The notes below the pieces were generated by a model. It saw only the letters and a list, made by a program, of their open reading frames with translations. It was not told the origin of the DNA and did not search any database. Of a DNA stretch of 64,000 nucleotides, positions 55,345 to 64,000 are shown piece after piece. How positions within the stretch are numbered: the first letter of the stretch is position 1; every line of letters starts with the position of its first letter. Made by a program: the position numbers and the translations under genes. Source of the stretch: Medakamo hakoo (Eukaryota > Chlorophyta > Trebouxiophyceae > Coccomyxaceae); assembly GCA_026636295.1 (NCBI GenBank), contig CP089450.1:558001-622000 (forward strand), written 5' to 3'.

Positions 55345-57176
55345 TCAGTGGTTGTTCAGGAAGGGGTCGAGCGGCTTGCCGATGGCGTACACGACGAAGC
55401 CGATGGCCCGCAGCGCGTCGTGGTCAAGAATGTTGCGGCCGTCGAACACGAAGGCGGGCTTGGTCATGCCGTCGTAGATGCGGCGGTAGTCGAGCGTCTT
55501 GAACTCGTCCCACTCGGTGAGGACGGTCAGCGCGTGCGCGCCCTGGGCGGCGGCGTACGGGCAGGGCAGGACCTCGACGTCGTCGGCGCGCGGCGTGCCG
55601 CCCGGCTTGGACGAGCCGGCGCGCGGGTGGTCCCACTCAAACTTGGCGGTGTGCAGGTCCTCCATGATCTGGGCTTCCGTGACCTTGGGGTCGTAGATTG
55701 CCAGGCGGGCGCGGTCGGCCAGCAGCCCCCGGCACACGTCGATGGCCGGCGTCTCCCGCGTGTCGCCCGTGTCCTTCTTGAAGGCAAAGCCCAGGACGGC
55801 CACCCGCTTGCCCGCGGCCGTGTTGAACATGGCTTCGATGACCCGGCCCACGAACCGGTGCTTCTGGTAGTCGTTCATGGCCACGACCGCCGCCCAGTAG
55901 TCGGCCACCTGCTGCAGGCCGACCGACTCGCAGATGTACACCAGGTTGAGGATGTCCTTTTGGAAGCAGGAGCCGCCAAAGCCGACGGAGGCGTTGAGGA
56001 ACTTGGGGCCGATGCGGGAGTCGGTGCCGACGCAGCGGGCGACCTGTTGCACGTCCGCGCCCGTCGCCTCGCACAGGGCGGAGACGGCGTTCATGGAGGA
56101 GACGCGCTGGGCGAGCATGGCGTTGGCGATCAGCTTGGACAGTTCCGCACTCCACAGGTTGGCGCGCAGCACGCGCTCGGTCGGCACCCACCGCTCGTAC
56201 ACGGCCGCCAGGGCTTCGACGGCCGCCCGGCCTTCCGGCGTGTCCTTGCCGCCGATGAGCACGCGGTCCGGGGACGCCAAGTCTTCCATGGCCGTCCCCT
56301 CGGCCAGGAACTCCGGGTTGGACAGGATGTCAAAGCGCACGTTGGGCGCGTTGCGGGTCAGCACCTTTTCGATGGCCTCCGCCGTCTTGACGGGGACCGT
56401 CGACTTTTCCACCACGATCTTGGGCGTGGAGGAGACGGACGCGATCATGCGGGCCGCGCCCTCCCAGTACGTCAGGTCGGCGGCCTTGCCCGCGCCGACG
56501 CCGCGCGTCTTGGTCGGCGTGTTGACGGACACGAAGACGATGTCGGCCTCGCCCACGTGCTTGGTGGTGTCGGTGGAGAAGAACAGGTTGCGGCCCCGGC
56601 AGGCTTTGACGACCTCGTCCAGCCCAGGCTCAAAGATGGGCAGGTCGTCCGAGTTCCAGGCGTCGATGCGAGCCTGGAGGGGATGGGGGGGGGGTGGGGG
56701 GGTGGGGGGGTGAGGCGAGCGACGCGGAAGGACGAGGGATCGATGGGGGTGCAAGCATCAGACGACGCGCACCTGGTTGATGTCGACGACCGTGACCTGG
56801 ACGTCCGGGCACTTGTACGCGATCATGGCCATGGTCGGGCCTGGGGGCGTGAGGATGGGGGTGGGCAGAGTGAGGGGTGGTGCGCGCGAAACGGGCGCCC
56901 CTCCTTCCGTCGGGGGCTCTCGGCGGCGGGCACGCCCTCGCTCTCACGCCCGCCCTCTCTTCCCCTTTCCCGCCTCCGGGTCTGGCCTCGAACGCCAGGC
57001 GCGCGGGATGGAGCGTGGGAGTCGAGCAGCAGGGCGCAGGCGTCCAATTGCTTCGCTCGCGCGCCGATGAGTAGCTGGCGCGCGAAAAAAACTCCAAAAC
57101 GCTCTCTGAACGCACCGCCCACATAGCCGGCGCCGATGCAGCAAATTTTGACGGCGGGCGACTTCTGGTCCACCAT
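55345..57176 (-). CDS. UGDH: UDP-glucose 6-dehydrogenase
   Basis: 485 residues in three exons: 57176-57116 (phase 1), 56840-56773 (phase 0) and 56673-55345. Splicing restores the NAD fold [42 protein letters not shown]. Conserved elements are [14 protein letters not shown], the [10 protein letters not shown] helix, [13 protein letters not shown], the Lys of [20 protein letters not shown] and the catalytic Cys in [17 protein letters not shown]. The C-terminal domain has [18 protein letters not shown]. It oxidises UDP-glucose to UDP-glucuronate with two NAD+, the entry to cell-wall uronic acids. Length is standard. Confidence 0.96.
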
Positions 57177-58085
57177 GGTTGAAAGGCGGGTGGCGGAAGG
57201 GCAGGAAAGGGCGGGAGGGTGGTCGCGAGGACGGAGCTCAGAGCGTTAGCGCCGCGGCACTCGCTTTTGTGTTTTGCGCTTCCGGGAGAGGAGGAAGAGC
57301 ACTGTGTGGAGAGGGTTTTGTTGATGGACAGAGAGAGAGCGGACGTGAGCGAGGTGTGCGAGCGGCGGGCACAGGTTGGAAGCGACCGGGAGGGAGAGGC
57401 GCCGGCTCCCGCATGCGCGGCCAGCTTTGCGGTCGGTCTATGCGCGCGTTCTCCCCCGTGGCGGACGAGCAAGTCCCGGCGCCGGCATGGCACGGACACG
57501 GCTCCGCCTAGTCGTCCGCGCCTTGGCATGCACGAACCAGCGCACAGGCGGGGAGCGGGAGGGATGCCGAGGCCTGCCAGCGCTGTCGGCCTTAAGGCCG
57601 CGGGCGGTGCGACACACACTCGCTGCGAGAGGGCGCTGCCCACGCGCTGGGCCGGACGCGCGCCGTGCGTGGCTCCGCACGTACCACGCCACGACCTCCC
57701 GCACCCACGGCGCTGGCCGCCCTCCCGCGTGACGTGCAAGACCCGTGCCGCACGTGGTGTGTGGTCGACGAAGTCAACAGGCGCGTGCCGACCGGCCTCC
57801 GCCAAGGAAAACGATCACTCACCACTCGCGAATGGAGACTGTGAAACGCGCAACCGGCCTCCTCGCTCGGCCGGAGCACAAAAAACATTCGTTCCGCCTG
57901 CGCCCCACACCCCGCCCCACGGACCCAAGGACCCGGCCTCCTGCGACACGCCCGCTCCGCACAGCAGTCTGTGCCCTCGCTCTCACGTCTCGCGTGTGAC
58001 GCGAGCCGAGTCGTCCCCATCCCGCGGCCGTGAGCGAGCGGCGCGTGTGCGCCCCCGTCCTCGCGAAACACCCCCCAACCCAACC
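57177..58085. promoter_or_regulatory. Long divergent upstream region of UGDH and the SOUL gene
   Basis: 909 bp, the longest gap in the window without a gene. The plus-strand frame of the SOUL gene stays open across most of it, but the translation is Arg/Pro-rich without any recognisable domain, so I treat it as non-coding. A first exon of either gene or a small unannotated transcript cannot be ruled out. Confidence 0.45.
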
Positions 58086-58850
58086 ATGCCTTCCCTCACC
58101 GCCACCGCCTGCACGGCCGCCCTCGTCGCCGCCGCCGCCCTCGCCGCCGGCGCGGGCGGCGTGGCGTGCGCCGCGGCCGGTGCCGGGCCGCGCGCGCCGG
58201 CGGCGGCGCCCTGGTTCTGCCACGGACTGGACTGCCCCGCCTACAAACTGGTCGGCACCGGCGGCGGCAAGGACGGGCGCATCCCATACGAGATCCGGGC
58301 GTACGAGCGGTCCGTGTGGGCGTCCACGCGCGTCGAAGCTTACACGCTCGCGACCGGCCAGGCGCGCGGCTTCCAGCGCCTGTTCGATTTCATCAGCGGC
58401 AAAAACGCGGCAAACGCCTCGATCCCGATGACGGCGCCCGTCCTGACGGCGCTGCCCGACCCGCCGCCGGCGGGGCCCTTCTGCGCCGCCAACTGGACCG
58501 TCTCGTTCCTCATGGCGTCGAAGTTCAGGTCGCACCCGCCGCGCCCGCTCGACCGCGCCGTCTTCATTTCCTCCCTGCCCGCGGGGTCGTTCTACGTCGC
58601 GTCCCGCGGCGGGTGGGCGTGGGAGAGTGACGCCGCCGTCGCCAAGGCCGCGTCCGAGCTGGTGGAGTCCGCCCGGGCAGATGGCCGGCCCGCGTCGCTG
58701 AAGCAGGCTGCCTTTGTCGCGGGGTACGACCCGCCCTTCCGCCTGCGCGGGCGGCACACGGAGGTGTGGGTGGCCGTGCCGCCCGAGGAAGAGGTGGGGG
58801 GAGGGGGAGGAGGAGAAGAAAGGGGCCAGCCACGGGTGGGCGTGGCCTGA
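58086..58850 (+). CDS. SOUL haem-binding protein, secretory
   Basis: 254 residues. A hydrophobic Ala-rich signal peptide (ACTAALVAAAALAAGAGG) is followed by CHGLDCPAYKLVG, as in plant SOUL proteins. The SOUL/HBP domain then has YEIRAYERSVWASTRVEA, GFQRLFDFISGKNAANASI, IPMTAPVLTALPD, VSFLMASKF and the closing FRLRGRHTEVWVAV. HBP/SOUL proteins bind haem or tetrapyrroles loosely. Here the signal peptide, the CxxxxC pair and an NAS site suggest the secretory pathway or vacuole. The C terminus is a Gly/Glu-rich tail. Confidence 0.87.
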   Translation: MPSLTATACTAALVAAAALAAGAGGVACAAAGAGPRAPAAAPWFCHGLDCPAYKLVGTGGGKDGRIPYEIRAYERSVWASTRVEAYTLATGQARGFQRLFDFISGKNAANASIPMTAPVLTALPDPPPAGPFCAANWTVSFLMASKFRSHPPRPLDRAVFISSLPAGSFYVASRGGWAWESDAAVAKAASELVESARADGRPASLKQAAFVAGYDPPFRLRGRHTEVWVAVPPEEEVGGGGGGEERGQPRVGVA

Positions 58851-59002
58851 AGAGAGAAAGAGAGACAGAGAGAGAGAGGCTCTCGGGAGAGGGGCGCTGT
58901 TGCTTTGTTCTTGCTTTTACACCCGCGCGAATAAAAAAAACGGGGGCTGGGTGGCGCCTGGCACCCGCGTCCCTGTTTTTTTTGGCGGCGCCACAGAGAG
59001 CT

Positions 59003-59977
59003 TCACCCACCCCCTTCCACCTCTCGCACCATCTCCGCCCGCCGGTCCTCCCCGCCCGTCGCCGCCAGCACACCAAACACATCGACCGCGATGGCCTGGG
59101 CGTCCGGGTCTTCGCCTCCCAGCCGCATGGCGGACACCAGCGCAGACAGAGCGCCGGGCGTCGCGAGGACGGCCTCTCCCGCGGCAGCAGCAGGCGAGGC
59201 GCCGCCGCTGTCGCCCCCGGCCGGCGGGGGGACCAGCATGGCCAGGCCCAGGAGCGCGCGGACCCGGGCTTCGCCATCCGGGCCCGGGCCGTCTGTGGCA
59301 CTGGAATCAACCAGAGTCTTGGCCAGGGCGGCGGGCGCGCCGGCGGCGACCAGGGCGGCGCGGGCGGACGGCCCCGCGCTCGCGAGCGCGCACAACCCGT
59401 CCGTCGCGGCCTCCAACAACGGCGAGTGCGGCGGCGCGGCCGCGCTGGTCAGGGCAGACATCAGGGCGTCCCCACCGCCCGCGGCGAGGACGGCGCCCGC
59501 GCCGTCCTCGCCGCCCGCCCGGGCCAGGCCGCCGAGCAGGGACGCGGCGTTGAGCGCGCCGGGGCCGTCGGGCGGGTCAGCGGCCAGCGCGGCCGCCAAC
59601 GCGGCCGCGGCCGCGGCTGGCGCGCCGGCTGCCATCGCGGCTTCCAGGACGGCCGGGTCGTCCGCGATGCCCAGCAGGGCGTTCAGCGCCGCGGCGGCGT
59701 TGCGGCCCACGCCCGCCTCGCCCGCGTCGGGGCGGGCGAGGCCCGCCGCCGCCTGGGTCGCCGCCGCCGCCAGGGCTGGGCCAGTGCCGTCACTGCTGCC
59801 ACCCATGGCAAAGGCTTCGCCCAGCTTTTGACAGGTCAGAACGACGGTCACGCCGGCGAGCGCAGCCTTGGCCGTGTCGGCCTCCTTGGCCAGAGCGCCG
59901 GCCGACAGGGCGGCCAGGTTTGCGAGCTCGGCCGGTGTCGCGGCCTTTTTTGCCGTCGCGGTGGGAGCAGGCGGCAT
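59003..59977 (-). CDS. Ala-rich ARM-like repeat protein
   Basis: 324 residues from the first ATG (59977); sequence upstream in frame starts only with GTG. It is helical and Ala-rich, with repeated ARM-like units (GRNAAAALNALLGIAD, NAASLLGGLARAGGEDGAGA, ATDGLCALASAGPSARAALV, ALLGLAMLVPPPAGG, AIAVDVFGVLAATGGED). No specific family signature is visible. The repeat pattern suggests a protein-binding superhelix of about five repeats, and UNC45/HSPBP1-like chaperone cofactors would be one comparison. It ends in a short charged helix. It is divergent from LSM1, with 222 bp between starts. Confidence 0.6.
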   Translation of the reverse strand: MPPAPTATAKKAATPAELANLAALSAGALAKEADTAKAALAGVTVVLTCQKLGEAFAMGGSSDGTGPALAAAATQAAAGLARPDAGEAGVGRNAAAALNALLGIADDPAVLEAAMAAGAPAAAAAALAAALAADPPDGPGALNAASLLGGLARAGGEDGAGAVLAAGGGDALMSALTSAAAPPHSPLLEAATDGLCALASAGPSARAALVAAGAPAALAKTLVDSSATDGPGPDGEARVRALLGLAMLVPPPAGGDSGGASPAAAAGEAVLATPGALSALVSAMRLGGEDPDAQAIAVDVFGVLAATGGEDRRAEMVREVEGGG

Positions 59978-60199
59978 GGTGTCCGACACTTCGCGTCAAG
60001 GACGTGCTGGCGTGAGCGATAGACAGGCGTGTGGAAAGGCTGGTGCTGGGCCCGAGGAGGTGGGCCGGGGCGCGCCCCTGACTAGAATGAGCGAGTGAGT
60101 GGCGAAGCGATGCCTGTGCACAACGCTCTTCCTTTGGGGCGAAGACACACACGCCCGTCCCTCAGTTTTTTTCGCCGCACTTATAAAACACGCACACGG

Positions 60200-60845
60200 A
60201 TGGATGGCCGGACCGTCATCCCGCCGCCCGGCACGGCCCTCGTGGTAAGTGGGTGGTGTGGAGTCGCGTGCACGGCCGATGAAACAACAGACGAGCGGCC
60301 GATGCCAGTGACCTGACCGGCGGCAAAGGACCAGCAACTCGCCCGCGCACGCCCCACTCACCCGGCCACCCACTCCCACTCAACAGGAGGAGCTGGACGA
60401 GAAGCTCATGGTCCAGCTGCGGGACGGCCGCAAGATCATGGGCGTGCTGCGCTCGTTCGACCAGGTGTGTGTGTGTGAGCGAGGGGGGGAGCGTGCGCCA
60501 CGCCGCGAGCCTGGCCCACCACCCCACCACTCGCGCCACGCCTCTCCCCAAAACGCGCCCTCAACGCCCCCCTCACAGTTTGCCAACCTCGTCCTGGAAC
60601 ACGCGGTCGAACGCCTGATCGTCGGGTCCGTCTTCGCCGACGTCCCACTCGGCCTGTACGTCGTCCGCGGCGAGAACGTGGTGTGGATGGGCCGCCTGGA
60701 CCAGGCGGCCGACGCCGCTGGGCCGCCGGGCCTGGAGCGCGCGCCCGAGGCCGACGTCCGGCGGGCGGCCAAAGCCGAGAAGGAGGCGGACAAACTGAAA
60801 AAGGGGATGAAGGCCCGCATGGATTTCTTGCTGGACCTGGAGTGA
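60200..60845 (+). CDS. LSM1: LSM1, decapping activator subunit
   Basis: 129 residues in three exons: 60200-60244, 60387-60464 and 60579-60845, all phase 0 (first donor GTAAGT). The Sm1 motif is LDEKLMVQLRDGRKIMGVLRSFDQ, joined to FANLVLEHAVERLIVG. The Sm2 motif is LGLYVVRGENVVWMG. The C-terminal helix typical of LSM1 follows (VRRAAKAEKEADKLKKGMKA) and ends FLLDLE. It forms the cytoplasmic LSM1-7 ring that binds deadenylated mRNA 3' ends and triggers decapping. A TATAAAA element at 60182-60188 lies so close to the ATG that it is unlikely to be the working TATA box. Confidence 0.94.
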
Positions 60846-61037
60846 GGTCCAGGTGAGGTCCAGGCCCACCAAGCGGCTTTTGGTGGGCCCGTGGAGGACG
60901 GAGGGTGTGCCCGCGCCTTTTTTTTTTTCGCTCGTGGCGCCCAAAAACATGGTTGGGGAGGGGGGGGTCGTGTTAGTTTCCCGTGTTGTCTCACGGCCTA
61001 GCTGTTTCATTCTACACGCGCGCGGTGTCCCTTTCCA

Positions 61038-62385
61038 CTAAAAATAGAGCATGGACGTCGCCAGCGGCATGACGACCGGTTCCACCACCCACCGCGCCGC
61101 GGCCGTGCAGGCGGCGCCCAAGGCAATGGAAATGGGGAGGGCGGGGAGCGCGCTCTGGTGCAGGGCCAGGGCGGCGAGCGTCGCGCCCAGCCCGGCGACC
61201 ACGCCCAGGAACGCCGCGCCCGCCTCCAGGCCGTCGCCCATGGACGCCCGGCCCACCAGGACGGAGTAGAAGATGAAGTCGCCCAGGCCGAGCTTGATGG
61301 ACTCGGGCAGGGCGTGGAGCAGTGAGGCGTCGGCCGTTTCGGGTTCGCCCACCCGCGCGGGTGGCGGCGCGCGCGGCTCGGCGCCCGGGCCGGCCGCCCG
61401 GTCCGCCATCGCCGCCAGCGGCAGGCCGGCCCCACCGCCACGCCGTGGCCGCACCGCCGCCAGCTCGTCATCCCCACCACTGGCGGGCCGGCCGCGGGAC
61501 CGGCCCTCGAAAATGAGCGCCGGGATGTCCTCTCCCCGCGCCGCCGCGGTTTCGACCAGGGCCTTGAGCGGGCCGCCACTGCCCAGCACCGCCCACAGGT
61601 CGTACACCGCCATGGCGCCCAGCAGCGCCCACGTGGTCCACTCCGGCACGTGGCAGAAGATGTAAGCGGTGGCGACGCCGGTGTATATGCAAAAGGCCTG
61701 GCGCGCGGCGAGGGGCGAGGCGGGCAGCACAAACAGGGACGCGACGCCCGCGACGGCAAAGTTCCACAGGCCAAGCGCGAACGTGACCGCGTCGACGGGA
61801 ATGGCCAGCACGGCAATGATTTGGAGGGCCAGGTCGCCGGCCAGGAAGAAGAAGAGGGAAAAGCCGGACCAGGCCAGGTAGGCGTAAATCGCGCGGGTGA
61901 AGCCCCGCTTGAAGGCGGCGGCCAGGCCGAACGTGATGGCGGCGACGCCCAGGACGAAGATGCCGGCGTTGGCGAGGGCGCCCCAGAATTTGGTGGTGTC
62001 AGAATCGGAGGGCTGGGCATGTGTGTGTGGGGGGGGGGGGCGTGAAAAGGTGAGGAGGTGGGTGGAGGGGGGCGAGCGGGGTGGTCGCGCGCGCGCGAGA
62101 GCAAAAAAAACGACGCACGTCTTCACTGTACGCCGCGCTCGCCCACGCGACGCCCGGCCCGCTTCCCTCCCCGCCCGGATCCAGCAGGCGGACGAGGGCC
62201 ACAGTCAAGGCCATGCACAGACACACAGGGCCCACAACCGAAACGACCTCGCCGCCCAAATCGTCGAGGACGCTCTTGCCTTCCAAGCGCGGGCGGTCGG
62301 GCAAGGGCTGCGGTGGAGTGGGCGTGGAGGGGCCTGGCGCCGCCGCATCCTCGCCGATGAGCGGGGCGGCGTCGGAGGACGACAT
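61038..62385 (-). CDS. PSN: Presenilin, catalytic subunit of gamma-secretase
   Basis: 413 residues in two exons, 62385-62119 and 62012-61038, phase 0, donor GTGCGT. Exon 1 has a cytosolic head and TM1 (VVSVVGPVCLCMALTVALVR). Exon 2 opens AYSED-PSDSDTTKFWGALANA and carries the remaining helices. Both catalytic aspartates of this intramembrane protease are present: Asp227 in MAVYDLWAVL and Asp334 in LGLGDFIFYSVLVG. The PAL motif is in QSALPALPISI. The loop between TM6 and TM7 is about 80 residues, Arg/Gly-rich and shorter than in animals. The last helix ends the protein at LYF. Presenilins also act outside Notch-like cleavage in plants and algae. Confidence 0.94.
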
Positions 62386-62517
62386 GGACGAGAACGGAGC
62401 GTGGCGTTTCTTGTCGGCGTGTCCTCGGCGTTCGGTGTTTTCGTGGGAGTGAGAAAAGGCATGCGTTTTTTTTCCACCTCGGCGTCTCTGTCCATCCCTC
62501 TCCCCGTCGTCGTCTCC

Positions 62518-64000
62518 TCACACCCGCCGCTTCCCACCGTTCCCACCAGAAGCCGCCACCGCCGCTTTGCGCTTCAGGCTGGCCACCATGGTCTTGAGAT
62601 CTCCAGCCGGCGTGGCAGGGGCGGTGGGATGCGCAGCGCCGCCGCCGCCGCCGTCCTCCCCACCTTTTTTCTGTCGCGCAGCCGCGGCCTCAGCCCGGGC
62701 CGCCAGCACGGCGGCCGCGTAGCTCTCGCCCTCTCCTCCACCCTTCTTTTTCTTCTTGTTCTTAGACGCAGACGCGGCAGACCCACCACCGACGCGCGCG
62801 TACTGCGGGTCGGTCGGGTCGAGCGCGAACTCGGGGGAAGTGAGCAGCGCGGAAAAGCGCGGGTCGGCCAGGTCGGCCTTGAAGGCGGCGCCGCCATCCT
62901 TGGTCCCAGCGCCCAGCGCCTCGTCATCGGAGTCCGCGCCTCGGGCAGCGGACCGGGCGGCCCGGCGGGCGGCGGCCCGGGCTTTGCGGGACAGGCGGCC
63001 GGCTTTCTCGCCGCCGCCGCCGCCTCCCGCCGCTTCAGCCGCCGCGATCGCGGCCCGGGCGGCGGCTTCGCCGCCCGCGCCGCGTAAAGCGGCGTCGTCC
63101 ATGGTCAGGAGCTCCAATTCGGCGGCCGTCGTGGCGGAGACAGGGGCGGCGGCCGCGGCGGTACCTTTTTTCTTCTTGGCCTTTGTCGCCGCGGCCGCGC
63201 GGCCGCCGCCACGACGGCCGCCACCCTCTTCCTCCGAATCGACCGCGCCGTCGAACGCGGCCTCATGGCCGTCGTCATCCGCAAAGAACGGGTCGTCAAA
63301 GGCGGCCGCCGCCGCCTGGGCCGCCCGGTCGGCGGCCAGGGCTTCAGCCGCCGCCGCGGCGCCGGCGGCCGGGCCCGCCTTGGCGCGCCGTCCACCATCC
63401 TCGTCGCTGTCGGACGAGCTCACGTCCCGCCGCCCCGCCGCCCTCCTGGCCGCCCGCTTCTCCCGGCGGCGGCGCTCGTAGGCGGCCCACACGGATTCGC
63501 CGCCTTTGTCGGCGGCGCCCGCCCGCGCGGCCAGGCGGTCGGTCAGCGCGTCCAGGCCCGACGCAAAGGTCACGGTCACGTCGCCAGGCGCGCCGCCCGC
63601 TTTCCTCGCCGCGCCGCCCTTCCCGCCGCCCCCGTCATCCTCATCCTCAGCAGCGCCGGCCCAGGCTTTGCCGCCCCGCCGGGCGGCGGCGGGTCCATCG
63701 CCAGCCAACAAAGCCCTGTACTTGGCGGCGGCGGCGGCTTTTTTCTTGTCATCGCCGCCGCCTCCACCTCCTTCGTCGTCGTCGTCCTCCTCCTCATCCG
63801 ACGACGACTCGTCGGACCCCAAATACGCGCGCAGCTCCGCCGCCCGCAGCGCGTCCGCGCTTTTGCCTTTGACAGCTTCACCCGCCAGAGTCGCCGCCCG
63901 GGCCAGGGCCCGCGCCCGGCCGCCGTCGGCCGCGTCCCACGACAGCTTCACGCGCGTGTGCTGGAGGGCGGACGACGCAAAGTCGGGGGCTTCGTAATCG
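62518..64000 (-). CDS. ESF1: ESF1 (NUC153-domain) 18S rRNA processing factor, C-terminal part
   Basis: The reading frame is open to the right edge, so the N-terminal part is missing. The visible start reads DYEAPDFASSALQHTRVKLS, followed by WDAADGGRARALAR, the segment that ends the ESF1 core. Then come an acidic/Ser stretch (SDESSSDEEEDDDDE), Lys/Ala linkers and VTVTFASGLDALTDRL. The NUC153 motif is DPRFSALLTSPEFALDPTDP and the C terminus is basic (SGGNGGKRRV). ESF1 works in the nucleolus on early pre-40S processing. The combination of LSWD and NUC153 distinguishes it from other NUC153 proteins. The stop is 132 nt upstream of the presenilin start. Confidence 0.85.
   Translation of the reverse strand, partial: DYEAPDFASSALQHTRVKLSWDAADGGRARALARAATLAGEAVKGKSADALRAAELRAYLGSDESSSDEEEDDDDEGGGGGGDDKKKAAAAAKYRALLAGDGPAAARRGGKAWAGAAEDEDDGGGGKGGAARKAGGAPGDVTVTFASGLDALTDRLAARAGAADKGGESVWAAYERRRREKRAARRAAGRRDVSSSDSDEDGGRRAKAGPAAGAAAAAEALAADRAAQAAAAAFDDPFFADDDGHEAAFDGAVDSEEEGGGRRGGGRAAAATKAKKKKGTAAAAAPVSATTAAELELLTMDDAALRGAGGEAAARAAIAAAEAAGGGGGGEKAGRLSRKARAAARRAARSAARGADSDDEALGAGTKDGGAAFKADLADPRFSALLTSPEFALDPTDPQYARVGGGSAASASKNKKKKKGGGEGESYAAAVLAARAEAAAARQKKGGEDGGGGGAAHPTAPATPAGDLKTMVASLKRKAAVAASGGNGGKRRV

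Noticed and set aside
57219-58085. Upstream extension of the SOUL protein by 289 residues
   Set aside because: Arg/Pro-rich filler without motifs. The Met at 58086 directly opens a signal peptide followed by the conserved CHGLDCPAYK.
60178-60190. TATA box for LSM1 (TATAAAA at 60182)
   Set aside because: It ends 12 nt before the start codon, leaving no room for a normal leader; probably chance or part of the leader.
62518-64000. KRI1 homologue
   Set aside because: The acidic/Lys-rich middle recalls KRI1, but LSWD followed later by the NUC153 motif DPRFSALLTSPEFALDP identifies ESF1.
1-64000. CRISPR arrays, transposons, viral copies, rRNA
   Set aside because: I looked for regularly spaced repeats, terminal repeats, transposase, reverse transcriptase or capsid-like proteins and conserved rRNA segments, and saw none.

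Overview
The window looks like nuclear DNA of a unicellular green alga, probably a chlorophyte of the Chlorella-like or a related lineage. Coding sequence is extremely GC-rich and Ala/Gly/Pro-rich. Introns are few and mostly about 80-360 nt, with GTGCGT or GTGAGT donors. Genes are packed on both strands, often as divergent pairs sharing 90-500 bp. Plastid markers fit this: a two-S1, two-EF-Ts polyprotein of the green algal PETs type and many Ala/Arg/Ser-rich transit peptides. I saw no transposon, viral copy, CRISPR array or rRNA. There is one intron-containing tRNA-Arg gene.

Layout. 1-13.3 kb: short-chain dehydrogenase (partial), Mrs2-type Mg2+ transporter with a C-terminal EF-hand, flavin monooxygenase, plastid pseudokinase, a BSD-domain protein behind a small ORF, Mpo1-like dioxygenase, NFU1, FEX fluoride channel, anthranilate synthase beta. 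13.4-21.3 kb: a 903-residue Ala-rich coiled-coil protein, a Pro-rich protein, a single-ORF fusion of an SbcD/Mre11-like nuclease to an SbcC/Rad50-like ATPase, and tRNA-Arg(UCU). 21.5-31.2 kb: F-box protein, MED27-like, SMIM8-like, REI1/ZNF622-like, ClpP, LON-domain protein, proteasome alpha-3. 31.9-44 kb: receptor-like TKL kinase divergent from a single-pass ectodomain protein, PETs, importin alpha. 44-64 kb: RS protein, LYR protein, COA4-like, 2-hydroxyacid dehydrogenase, SPCS2, J protein, RPN12, GrpE, alpha/beta hydrolase, RPC7-like, UDP-glucose dehydrogenase, SOUL protein, ARM-like protein, LSM1, presenilin, ESF1 (partial).

Two observations stand out. First, three same-strand pairs (6782-7597 with 5917-6771; 24290-24748 with 23164-24282; 45504-45845 with 45219-45494) have only 7-10 nt between the stop of a small upstream ORF and the start of the next gene. 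In each pair the spliced upstream ORF holds no ATG in any frame after its own start. That is the pattern expected of dicistronic mRNAs read by leaky scanning. One pair joins two mitochondrial respiratory-assembly families (COA4 and LYR). Second, 17043-21041 encodes nuclease, Walker A, zinc hook and ABC signature in one 1332-residue chain with a transit-like N terminus, which suggests a self-contained organellar SbcCD/MR enzyme.

Exon structures were built by hand from splice consensus, phase and family conservation. Two genes (FEX and the F-box protein) need a one-base frame change next to a homopolymer or G-rich tract, which most likely reflects assembly indels.
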